DNA of 7,209 nucleotides from Candidatus Nitrosopumilus sp. Its GTDB lineage: Archaea > Thermoproteota > Nitrososphaeria > Nitrososphaerales > Nitrosopumilaceae. Each line of letters starts with the position of its first letter. Position 1 is the first letter of the stretch. The stretch spans positions 1 through 7,209 of the forward strand of contig JAOUAY010000055.1 in NCBI GenBank assembly GCA_029860565.1, given 5' to 3'. This document shows, piece by piece, positions 1-6,063 of the stretch. The translations under genes and the position numbers were made by a program. The notes beneath the pieces are model-generated. The model searched no databases. It was not told where the DNA came from and worked only from the letters and a program-made list of their open reading frames with translations.

Positions 1-54
1 CATATTATCTACAATTAGTGTTTTAATGGATTTTTTTATAAACTGCTTTTTCAT
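1..54 (-). CDS. possible N-terminal fragment of a protein, cut by the window edge
   Basis: Read on the minus strand, an ATG at 54-52 opens a frame that stays open to base 1, giving MKKQFIKKSIKTLIVDNM. The lysine-rich start is plausible for a cytoplasmic or DNA-binding protein, but 18 codons are too few to name a family, and an open run of this length is common by chance. An A-rich stretch (CTAAAAATT on the minus strand, near 71-79) lies upstream and could be a poor TATA box, somewhat close to the ATG. I cannot tell whether this is a real gene start. Confidence 0.22.
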   Translation of the reverse strand, partial: MKKQFIKKSIKTLIVDNM

Positions 55-413
55 GAATGTTTTTTATTCTAATTTTTAGATTGATTGGCTCTTTTTTTTG
101 ATTTTACTAATTAGTACGGGTTTTTTTATCTAGTTTTGTTAATAACTCACAATTTGTCATAATTTCTTTTTTTAGATTCTTCACAAATTTTTATCGTTGT
201 TTGTATGATTGATTTGCATCATTTACTTCATGTAGATCAATTATTCTCCCTTTAATGATCTCAAAAATTTATTTTTCATATTCTCTACATTAATTTTCAT
301 TCTAAAATTATCCTTTTTACAAAATTTTATGGAAAAAACACGGCAAAAAAACTCGTATATTAGATCTTTTAAGAACGATTTGTTACGACTAAACCGTGTA
401 TTTTTGATCTTTT
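55..413. other. T-rich intergenic region, no confident gene
   Basis: About 360 bases without a convincing coding frame. The plus strand carries repeated T runs (six to eight T at 60-65, 92-99, 121-127 and 167-173). These could end transcripts coming from the left, since archaeal termination favours T tracts, or could simply be low-complexity spacer. From about base 329 the composition changes: the T runs stop and CG-containing words appear, up to the cbtB promoter. A short frame (329-436, 35 codons, starting MEKTRQKNSYIR) and weak nested inverted repeats (CACGG 339-343 with CCGTG 394-398, TCGTA 353-357 with TACGA 384-388) lie there. I see no tRNA, no CRISPR and no cobalamin riboswitch signature. 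Confidence 0.6.
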
Positions 414-432
414 GTGCAGGTCATACAAGAGC

Positions 433-440
433 TTAAATAT
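433..440 (+). promoter_or_regulatory. TATA box for cbtBA
   Basis: TTAAATAT is centred about 25 bases before the ATG at 462. In archaea this places the transcription start at or next to that ATG, so the message would be leaderless. This spacing is the main reason for choosing 462 over the upstream GTG at 414, which lies ahead of the promoter. Confidence 0.6.
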
Positions 441-461
441 ATTCAGAGAATCATATTTTTT

Positions 462-677
462 ATGTCTGAATCAAGACAAATTGTTGTCTCAAAAACTGGC
501 GTTTCAAAACTTGCAATACTTGCACTATCTATAATCTTTGCAGCAGGGTTGTTTGTTGTAGGATTTGACCAAGGTCATATCTTTAGTCTGGTTTATGGTG
601 AGCAAGCATTTACTGATCTTTACATTCATGAGCTTACTCATGATATGAGACACGCAGCTGGTTTTCCCTGTCATTAG
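462..677 (+). CDS. cbtB: cobalt transporter subunit CbtB
   Basis: A 71-residue membrane protein. One hydrophobic helix spans about residues 16-35. The C-terminus carries a dense histidine/cysteine motif, HELTHDMRHAAGFPCH (His56, His60, His64, Cys70, His71), which is the hallmark of the CbtB family and a likely metal-binding site. CbtB is known as the small partner of CbtA in a predicted cobalt importer; transport by this pair is a family inference and is not shown here. A GTG at 414 would add 16 residues, but it lies upstream of the TATA box at 433-440, so I take the ATG at 462. cbtA follows after 12 bases, implying one transcript. No cobalamin riboswitch, common ahead of bacterial cbtBA, is visible. 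Confidence 0.88.
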   Translation: MSESRQIVVSKTGVSKLAILALSIIFAAGLFVVGFDQGHIFSLVYGEQAFTDLYIHELTHDMRHAAGFPCH

Positions 678-689
678 GAATTCTTTGTC

Positions 690-1418
690 GTGAAAACATT
701 TCTTTTTATAACTATCGTCCTACTTTCAGGTGCATCCGCGGGGGTAATTCATGGAACTATAAATTTTGCAATTGTAGAGCCATATCTTGATCAAGCAATT
801 GGAATTGAAAATCAAAATCTATTTGCTTCTGGCGAAGAAGAAGATACTCCTCAGTTTTGGGCAGAGTATGATGGGTATAGAGTATGGCAAAAAAGTGGCC
901 AGATTCTTGCAGGTGTAATTCTAGGAGTATCCATGGGTTCTTTGTTTGGTATTGTATTTGCGTTGTCTAGAAATTCATTACCTGGAAACAATGACATCAA
1001 AAAATCGATTGTTTTAGCAGGTATGATGTGGTCTGCTCTTTATCTGATACCTTTTCTCAAATATCCTGCAAACCCTCCAACTGTAGGAGATGGTGAAACG
1101 GTAGTTCTTAGGGCAATTTTATATCTGTCGTTTATTGCAATTTCTGGCATTGGCGTAATTTCCTTTTACCAATTATCAAAGAAATTTAAAAACAACAAAA
1201 AATTTGTGGCGTTAATAGGATATGGTCTTTTCATAACTATTGTTTTTACAGTAATGCCTGAAAATCCTGATGAAATTACTGCCCCTATGAATTTAGTAAA
1301 TGAGTTTAGGATAATGTCTGTTCTTGGCATCACATCATTTTGGATATCAATTGGAATAATTTTGGGATTCTTTTGGCATCGTTTAAAACCTCATAAAGAA
1401 ACAAATCAATATATGTAA
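690..1418 (+). CDS. cbtA: cobalt transporter subunit CbtA
   Basis: A 242-residue integral membrane protein with about six hydrophobic segments (near residues 3-25, 68-93, 107-123, 139-161, 172-189 and 206-228). Family marks are the first-helix motif with His21 followed by VEPYLDQAIGIEN (29-41), and the loop PFLKYPANPPTVGDGE (121-136), both typical of CbtA. The loop MPENPDE (189-195) is a second proline/acid turn. Acidic residues 49-52 lie between the first two helices and could attract cations (inference). It starts with GTG, 12 bases after cbtB, with a weak GGAA ahead of it, so it is probably translated from the shared cbtBA message. Cobalt as substrate rests on the family; nickel or another divalent ion cannot be excluded. 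Confidence 0.87.
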   Translation: MKTFLFITIVLLSGASAGVIHGTINFAIVEPYLDQAIGIENQNLFASGEEEDTPQFWAEYDGYRVWQKSGQILAGVILGVSMGSLFGIVFALSRNSLPGNNDIKKSIVLAGMMWSALYLIPFLKYPANPPTVGDGETVVLRAILYLSFIAISGIGVISFYQLSKKFKNNKKFVALIGYGLFITIVFTVMPENPDEITAPMNLVNEFRIMSVLGITSFWISIGIILGFFWHRLKPHKETNQYM

Positions 1419-1447
1419 TTGTTCTAACTCTCTAGAATGAGAACAAT
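1418..1447. repeat. inverted repeat in front of the first regulator
   Basis: ATTGTTCT (1418-1425) and AGAACAAT (1440-1447) are perfect 8-base inverted arms with a 14-base centre. The repeat starts on the last base of the cbtA stop codon and ends 9 bases before the TATA box at 1457-1464. It overlaps the TCTAGAATGAGAAC element (1431-1444). The position fits an operator for a dimeric winged-helix protein; as RNA it could also fold as a hairpin at the end of cbtA, but no T run follows at once. Confidence 0.5.
1431..1444 (+). promoter_or_regulatory. shared operator-like element, copy 1
   Basis: TCTAGAATGAGAAC differs by one base from TCTAGAATGAAAAC at 2247-2260, ahead of phnD. Both sit just upstream of an identical TTGATTTAAATA core promoter, with an 8-base gap here and none at phnD. 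A shared element next to two regulator genes suggests a binding site for one or both of them; binding itself is inferred. Confidence 0.45.
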
Positions 1448-1456
1448 GACATTTGA

Positions 1457-1464
1457 TTTAAATA
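1457..1464 (+). promoter_or_regulatory. TATA box for the regulator pair
   Basis: TTTAAATA is centred about 30 bases before the ATG at 1490, giving a nearly leaderless transcript. The 12-base word TTGATTTAAATA (1453-1464) recurs exactly at the phnD promoter. Confidence 0.65.
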
Positions 1465-1489
1465 CGCGTACAATATTTTTGTTATTTGA

Positions 1490-1819
1490 ATGTCTAAAAA
1501 ACTAACTTTACCTCAGTTAAAAAAATATGATATTACTCAAAAAGTTATAGAGGCATTAGCTGATGCTGAATCTCGGGCAATCTTATTTTCTATTATTAGA
1601 AAAGGAAATACAGCTGCAGAACTTTCTGATAAACTCAAAATTCCACTTAGTTCTGTTTATAAAAAATTAGCAGATCTTGAAGAATTGACATTAATCAAAG
1701 TTGAAAAATGGATGCTTTCTGACAAAGGTAGAAAATACAAAGTTTATCGAAGTAGAATCAGTAAAGCAGATATATCCATTAGAAAACCTGAGCCAACTCT
1801 AACCTTGATACATAATTGA
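1490..1819 (+). CDS. winged helix-turn-helix regulator, copy 1 (ArsR/TrmB-like)
   Basis: A 109-residue protein that is almost entirely a winged-helix DNA-binding domain. The first helices cover about residues 14-36 (DITQKVIEALADAESRAILF). The helix-turn-helix is about 42-66, with AAELSDKLK as its first helix and LSSVYKKLADLEEL as the recognition helix. The beta wing follows (about 69-89, ending KVYRSRI). It has no cysteine and no His/Asp cluster, so the metal site of classical ArsR sensors is absent, and there is no separate ligand domain; what it senses is unknown. It has its own TATA box and an operator-like inverted repeat upstream, suggesting autoregulation. The next gene is a paralogue that begins right after the stop. 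The fold is clear; the exact family (ArsR, TrmB or another archaeal wHTH) is not. Confidence 0.8.
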   Translation: MSKKLTLPQLKKYDITQKVIEALADAESRAILFSIIRKGNTAAELSDKLKIPLSSVYKKLADLEELTLIKVEKWMLSDKGRKYKVYRSRISKADISIRKPEPTLTLIHN

Positions 1820-2176
1820 GTGATCTTGTTGTCAAAACCTACTATTATTCAATTATCTGAATTTGATATTACTCAGAAAATCATTGAATCCCTTAGCAAT
1901 GTATGCACCAGAGCAGTTTTGTTTTCAGTTAAAAATCAAACAAAAGATGCAACGCAGATTGCAAATGAATTGAAAATTTCGCTTTCTACTGTTTACAAAA
2001 CATTGTCTACTTTAGAGGGACTTGCACTTGTTGAAGTGGATAAATATGTAATTTCTGCTGAGGGTAAAAAAATCAAACTATATCGTAGCAGAATTGGCAA
2101 GGTCGAAATCACTTTAGATGATTTGGAACCTGTTTTGAATTTGTATTCAAACACATCTAATCCAAAATCTAGTTGA
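1820..2176 (+). CDS. winged helix-turn-helix regulator, copy 2 (ArsR/TrmB-like)
   Basis: A paralogue of the preceding regulator. By eye about 45% of residues match without gaps through the core, including DITQK, RA.LFS, VYK.L, LE.L.L and the wing end YRSRI. The helix-turn-helix is about residues 44-68 and the recognition helix reads LSTVYKTLSTLEGL. The C-terminus runs past copy 1 by a short Ser/Asn tail. The frame opens with GTG at 1820, directly after the copy 1 stop, but aligning the N-termini (MSKKLT in copy 1, SKPTII here) favours the TTG at 1829, giving 115 residues. No promoter separates the two genes, so they are probably co-transcribed and translationally coupled. They could act as homodimers or together as a heterodimer (inference). 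The ligand is unknown. Confidence 0.78.
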   Translation: MILLSKPTIIQLSEFDITQKIIESLSNVCTRAVLFSVKNQTKDATQIANELKISLSTVYKTLSTLEGLALVEVDKYVISAEGKKIKLYRSRIGKVEITLDDLEPVLNLYSNTSNPKSS

Positions 2177-2218
2177 TCATTTCAAATTAGAAAATTAATC
2201 AGTATTCTATGTTCTATA

Positions 2219-2259
2219 TTCTCATTCTATATACTTGGAATGACTATCTAGAATGAAAA
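2219..2259. promoter_or_regulatory. paired inverted operator-like sites ahead of phnD
   Basis: TTCTCATTCTA (2219-2229) faces TAGAATGAAAA (2249-2259); 10 of 11 bases are complementary and the centres are 30 bp apart, about three helical turns. Extra half-site-like words TTCTAT occur at 2205-2210, 2212-2217 and 2225-2230. The right site belongs to TCTAGAATGAAAAC (2247-2260), the same element as at 1431-1444, and directly abuts the core promoter. This looks like a multi-site operator for phnD; the cognate protein is inferred to be one of the two upstream regulators. Confidence 0.5.
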
Positions 2260-2264
2260 CTTGA

Positions 2265-2272
2265 TTTAAATA
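2265..2272 (+). promoter_or_regulatory. TATA box for phnDCE
   Basis: TTTAAATA is centred about 34 bases before the phnD ATG, implying a leader of only a few bases. It sits inside TTGATTTAAATA (2261-2272), identical to the core promoter of the regulator pair. Confidence 0.65.
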
Positions 2273-2302
2273 ATTTAGCTTATCCTAATTTTTTAGTTAA
2301 TT

Positions 2303-3391
2303 ATGAAACGACAAAATATTTTGGCATTGGTTGCTGTATTTGCAGTAATCAGTGTAATGTCTGTGCCATTAACTCAAAATGCTCAAGCACAAAGTTTAGT
2401 CCCAGATTGGATTAAGGCAAATGCTGGTTGGTGGGCTGATGGTACATTGGATGACGAAACTTTTCTAAATGGAATTACATTCCTAATAGAAAATGGTGTC
2501 ATCAATGTTTCATCTGAATCAAACACAATAGATGCCGATACAATTACTATCGGATTTATTCCAGTTGAAAAAGCTGATGAGCTAACTTCCAAAGCTCAAG
2601 CACTAGAAACATTTCTCGAAAATGAACTTGGTGTGGATGTTGAGATAGTTGTACCTACAAACTATGAGACCATTATAGAAGGAATGAGATTTGGACATAT
2701 TGATGCTGCCTTTATGGACACTGGTCCTGCATGGATTACCCATCAAAGAACAGGTGCAGAAGCTGTAATGGCCGAACTTGTTGCAGGCAAAGTAAACTAT
2801 CAGGCAACAGTATGGGCTTTAGCTGACAATGATTCTATTAATTCACTAGAGGATACAGTTGGTAAAAAAGTTGCATTTACCAGCATAACTGGCTCTTCAG
2901 GATTTGTTAGACCTATGGGAACTCTAGTCACTGAAGGTCATGTCGTTATCGAAGGTGATGATATTGTTGCTTTGGAATCAGCATTGGCAAATAACTTTGA
3001 AAGTTATACTTTTGCTGGAGGTTATAAGGCGGCATTACAATTACTTCTAAATGAAAAAGTTGATGTTGCGTTTGGTTCAGATATTGCTCCACAAAAATAC
3101 CTTGAATTAGAAGATCAAGTAAAACTACGTCCAGTTACAACAATAGGACCTGTTCCATCACACGTATTCATGGTAAGTCCTGACATGTCAGAGTCTACCA
3201 AAAATGCACTCGTTGATGCCCTGATACAACTCAATTATGATGAAAATAATCATATTTTGACTGATTTGTATGGTGCTGAAGCACTAGTTCCAACAACCAC
3301 TACTATGCACATAGGTGAGTTTGGTGACTTCATTAATGCTTTAACCGGACTTGATCAGTTGATTCTTGACAAATATGACAAGAGCAAATAA
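2303..3391 (+). CDS. phnD: phosphonate-family ABC transporter substrate-binding protein, with thaumarchaeal N-terminal domain
   Basis: A 362-residue exported binding protein. A signal peptide covers about residues 1-30, ending AQAQ. Residues 33-69 form a compact aromatic domain (VPDWIKANAGWWADGTLDD, then FLNGITFLIENGVINV) of the kind found in many secreted thaumarchaeal proteins; its role is unknown to me. The PhnD/PBP2-like domain begins near residue 81 (ITIGFIPVEKADEL). It includes YETIIEGMRFGHIDAAFMD (121-139), GPAW (141-144) and the loop GKKVAFTSITGSSGFVRP (187-204). In PhnD proteins the matching STSG loop holds the phosphonate oxygens; here it reads GSSG. There is no lipobox cysteine and no C-terminal anchor, so membrane attachment is unclear. 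phnC follows 17 bases later. Substrate could be a phosphonate, phosphite or another small oxyanion. Confidence 0.85.
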   Translation: MKRQNILALVAVFAVISVMSVPLTQNAQAQSLVPDWIKANAGWWADGTLDDETFLNGITFLIENGVINVSSESNTIDADTITIGFIPVEKADELTSKAQALETFLENELGVDVEIVVPTNYETIIEGMRFGHIDAAFMDTGPAWITHQRTGAEAVMAELVAGKVNYQATVWALADNDSINSLEDTVGKKVAFTSITGSSGFVRPMGTLVTEGHVVIEGDDIVALESALANNFESYTFAGGYKAALQLLLNEKVDVAFGSDIAPQKYLELEDQVKLRPVTTIGPVPSHVFMVSPDMSESTKNALVDALIQLNYDENNHILTDLYGAEALVPTTTTMHIGEFGDFINALTGLDQLILDKYDKSK

Positions 3392-3408
3392 AACCTGGGA
3401 TTCTGGAA

Positions 3409-4239
3409 ATGAAACAAATTCAGATGATCAAAAACCCTCCTTTTTCATTAATTTCTACTAACAAAATCATTCAGATGAGTGATGTGTCTACATCTTATGA
3501 TTCCAGGAATTTTGCATTAGAAAAAATTAATCTTTCAATTGATAGAGGAACTAATTATGCAATTGTTGGCCAATCTGGTTCTGGTAAATCAACTTTATTG
3601 AAATTAATGAATGGTATGATGATTCCAAGTAACGGAACAATCAAAATTGATTATATCACTCCTAACATGAATAATAAAAAATTTAAAAAAATGATGCATA
3701 CAATAGGCTACATCCCTCAAAGTTTGGGATTGGTAAAAAATATCACAGTACTTGATAATATTTTGATTGGTGCTTTACCTAGATTAAATAAAATACAATC
3801 TTTTTTTAAAAAATTTCCTGAACATGAGATAACTGAAGCTAAAAGGATAATTTCACTTGTTGGACTAACTGGTAAAGAAAACCGAAAGGCATACATGTTA
3901 AGTGGTGGTGAAAAACGTAGAGTTGCTATTGCAAGAGCATTAATGCAAAAACCTACAATTTTACTAGCTGATGAAATTGTTTCAGAACTAGATCATGTCA
4001 CAGCAAAAGAAATAATGAATCTGGTGGCTGATGCTCAAAAAAGAATGAATTTGACTGCTATTATGGTTCATCATGATATGCAATTGGCATTAGAATATGC
4101 AAATAGAGTTGCAGTAATAAAAGAAGGCCATAAAATTTTAGAAATTGGTGTTGAAGGTGACACTATTGTTGATTTTCAAACAGGCGATTTGAATACTGAA
4201 GAAATAATGGGAATGTATGCTGATGACACCAAAAAATAA
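3409..4239 (+). CDS. phnC: phosphonate-family ABC transporter ATP-binding protein
   Basis: A 276-residue ABC ATPase with all core motifs: Walker A GQSGSGKST (54-62), Q-loop Gln104 in YIPQSLG, signature LSGGEKRR (164-171), Walker B ILLADE (184-189) with catalytic Glu189, D-loop SELD (192-195) and H-loop His222 in MVHHD. The usual ADEP after Walker B is ADEI here, a small deviation. The insert after the Q-loop (FFKKFPEHE) fits the PhnC subfamily. The first 20 or so residues precede the normal family start; Met23 (base 3475) is an alternative initiation site. It supplies the energy for PhnE. Its end overlaps phnE by 23 bases, so the two are translationally coupled. It has no promoter of its own that I can see. 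Confidence 0.88.
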   Translation: MKQIQMIKNPPFSLISTNKIIQMSDVSTSYDSRNFALEKINLSIDRGTNYAIVGQSGSGKSTLLKLMNGMMIPSNGTIKIDYITPNMNNKKFKKMMHTIGYIPQSLGLVKNITVLDNILIGALPRLNKIQSFFKKFPEHEITEAKRIISLVGLTGKENRKAYMLSGGEKRRVAIARALMQKPTILLADEIVSELDHVTAKEIMNLVADAQKRMNLTAIMVHHDMQLALEYANRVAVIKEGHKILEIGVEGDTIVDFQTGDLNTEEIMGMYADDTKK

Positions 4240-5023
4240 TATTGTAATTGGAATCATTGTAGGTCTTGTGATTATTGCATCCTATAATGTTGAAGCTAAC
4301 CCCTTGGAATTTGCAGAAGGTTTACCTAATCTTGGAATCGTTCTTGAAGAAATTTTAGTTTTAGAAAATATTATTGACAATATGAAATATGTTCCGACTG
4401 CTCTCTGGGCAATGCTTGAAACATTACAAATGGCGTTTATTGGAACTGTAATTGGTGTTGTTATTGGATTACCATTTAGTATGCTTGCAGCACGTAATTT
4501 GAATAACAAATTCATCTATGCTCCAATTAGAGCATTATTGGCAATCATTCGTACGTTCCCTTCCATTCTATGGGCAATGTTATTTGTAATTGTTGTTGGA
4601 TTGGGGCCATTTGCTGGTGTTTTGGCAATAATTCTATACACAATTGGATTTGTAACCAAGTTGCAATACGAGTCTATTGAAACTATTGATTCTGATCCTA
4701 TGGATGCTGTATCTTCTATCGGTGTTTCAAAATTCCAATTGATTAGGTATGTTGTAATTCCAGAATCTGCTTCACATCTTCTTGGTCAAATGCTTTACAT
4801 GTTTGATTACAACGTTCGTCAAAGCACTATCCTGGGAATTGTAGGTGCAGGCGGTATTGGCTTTTTCGTTGTCCAATACATCAAATTTTTCGAATATGGA
4901 AAAGTTGCTGTTTTCATGTTTGTTGTGTTAATGGTAGTTTTAGGAATTGATTGGGCTAGTGTTAAGATTCGAGACAAGTATATTATAAAATCTCAGCATG
5001 GAGTGGAAGTTCTTGCAAAATAA
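4217..5023 (+). CDS. phnE: phosphonate-family ABC transporter permease
   Basis: A 268-residue membrane permease. A first helix lies at about residues 8-22, then an outer loop to about 60, then a cluster of helices (about 66-92, 115-147, 203-223 and 228-247). Family marks are RTFPSILWAMLFV (112-124), the cytoplasmic EAA-type coupling loop that meets the ATPase (about 152-184, with the conserved Gly169 and the end RYVVIPES) and VRQSTILGIVGAGGIGFF (200-217), nearly diagnostic for PhnE. The start lies inside the phnC tail; a second ATG at 4223 is equally possible. One permease gene is present, so the channel is presumably a homodimer. The gene ends 14 bases from the end of the opposing purP gene. 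Confidence 0.88.
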   Translation: MLMTPKNNIVIGIIVGLVIIASYNVEANPLEFAEGLPNLGIVLEEILVLENIIDNMKYVPTALWAMLETLQMAFIGTVIGVVIGLPFSMLAARNLNNKFIYAPIRALLAIIRTFPSILWAMLFVIVVGLGPFAGVLAIILYTIGFVTKLQYESIETIDSDPMDAVSSIGVSKFQLIRYVVIPESASHLLGQMLYMFDYNVRQSTILGIVGAGGIGFFVVQYIKFFEYGKVAVFMFVVLMVVLGIDWASVKIRDKYIIKSQHGVEVLAK

Positions 5024-5037
5024 AATATTATTAATTT

Positions 5038-6063
5038 CTATGTTGTAATTTTATCTAATTGACTAGTTTCCGTAGCTGTTTTGATTTCCCTTGCAATTCT
5101 TTTACCCATACTCATTGTTTCATTGAATAATAGTGAATAATATGGCGAACCATCCATATAGATATTGGAGCCTGCGACAATCCTTGCTGAAAATTCAAAT
5201 GATGTAAATTTTGCATTGTCATCATAAACACCTTCTATACAAAAAGGACCATTCATTCCAGGTTTGACAACTCTCTTTGCTGCCTCTACAAAGTTTTCAC
5301 CCATTGTGTATACTTCATCTAATAGTGATTCTCGTAAAACCAAAGGACTATTTCCGATTACATTGAATGATGGGACTTTGGTTGATTTTAGTTGTTGTGC
5401 TGCAGGAATTCTTCCTAATCCTTCGATATCTGATTCATGCCTTTGGTCAACTCCAAAAAATTCTAATTCTTCTTTTAGTGGGGAATAAAAAAATTGTAGA
5501 TAAGCTAACACGCCAGCTGCATATTCTTGAATGTATAGTGTCTCATCTTTTGAAAGTACACCCTCTGAAATCAATTGATTTCTTTTTGCATTGTAATCTT
5601 CTTCGTTGGCTGCCATGAAATACCCTTTGCCTCCTGCAGCACCTTGTCTTTTTACAATTACTAATTTGTCTATGTCTTTGGGATTTGTAACTGGTTTTGG
5701 AACTGGAAGATTTGCTTCTCTCATGAGTTTTTCTTTCATCTCTCTGTCTGATTCCCATCTTAGAATCCATTTGTTGCCAAACATGGGAGTTTTGATGGAT
5801 TCAATTTCTTCAGAACTCATTTGTGCAATTAATGTTCCATGTGGAATGAGAACAGATTCATTTTCTTCAAGAATTGACTGGCATTTTTGATCAAGAATTT
5901 CTTTGAATGATTCCACGATAATTAATTCATCAATAAATGGAAATCTTTGATATAATTTTTCACGTTTTTTTTCACATACTAGAATAGTTTTCAGACCTTC
6001 GTCCTTTGCTCCTTTTAGAACCTGTAATGAACAATGGGATCCTAATGTTGCTATTGCAGTCAT
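5038..6063 (-). CDS. purP: 5-formaminoimidazole-4-carboxamide ribonucleotide synthetase (PurP)
   Basis: A 341-residue ATP-grasp enzyme that uses ATP and formate to turn AICAR into FAICAR, the next-to-last step of purine synthesis; it is the archaeal replacement for the folate-dependent PurH transformylase. The N-terminus has IATLGSHCSLQVLKGAKDEG (4-23) and then HGTLIAQM (75-82) and PMFGNKWILRWESDR (93-107). The ATP-grasp core has VKRQGAAGGKGYF (137-149), with a glycine-rich loop. Later marks are LQFFYSPL (189-196), GVDQRHESDIEGLGRIPA (204-221), GPFCIEGVY (272-280) and EFSARIVAGSN (290-300). Length matches the family (about 330-360) and nothing is missing. No Shine-Dalgarno sequence precedes the ATG; the upstream minus strand is A-rich with only a weak TATA-like CATAAAG about 30 bases before it. 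It is transcribed towards phnE and is functionally unrelated to it. Confidence 0.93.
   Translation of the reverse strand: MTAIATLGSHCSLQVLKGAKDEGLKTILVCEKKREKLYQRFPFIDELIIVESFKEILDQKCQSILEENESVLIPHGTLIAQMSSEEIESIKTPMFGNKWILRWESDREMKEKLMREANLPVPKPVTNPKDIDKLVIVKRQGAAGGKGYFMAANEEDYNAKRNQLISEGVLSKDETLYIQEYAAGVLAYLQFFYSPLKEELEFFGVDQRHESDIEGLGRIPAAQQLKSTKVPSFNVIGNSPLVLRESLLDEVYTMGENFVEAAKRVVKPGMNGPFCIEGVYDDNAKFTSFEFSARIVAGSNIYMDGSPYYSLLFNETMSMGKRIAREIKTATETSQLDKITT

Noticed and set aside
1..413. Cobalamin riboswitch ahead of cbtBA
   Set aside because: I looked because bacterial cbtBA genes often have one, but no B12-box-like GC-rich core is visible in this T-rich leader.
398..426. NikR-like half-sites, GTATTT (398-403) and TCATAC (421-426), upstream of cbtB
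   Set aside because: The second half matches the E. coli-type NikR box but the first is 4 of 6 and the spacing is 17, not 16. Too weak to call.
414..461. Upstream GTG start that would lengthen CbtB by 16 residues
   Set aside because: It lies ahead of the TATA box at 433-440, and the ATG at 462 has the right leaderless spacing.
2383..2592. Minus-strand frame inside phnD
   Set aside because: It overlaps the signal peptide and N-terminal domain of phnD, resembles no family, and has no promoter.
4282..4515. Minus-strand frame inside phnE
   Set aside because: Shadow of a well-supported permease gene on the other strand.
5264..5890. Three plus-strand frames (5264-5488, 5367-5618, 5606-5890) and one minus-strand frame (5543-5770) inside purP
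   Set aside because: All lie within an intact, strongly conserved purP gene and look like shadows in other frames.
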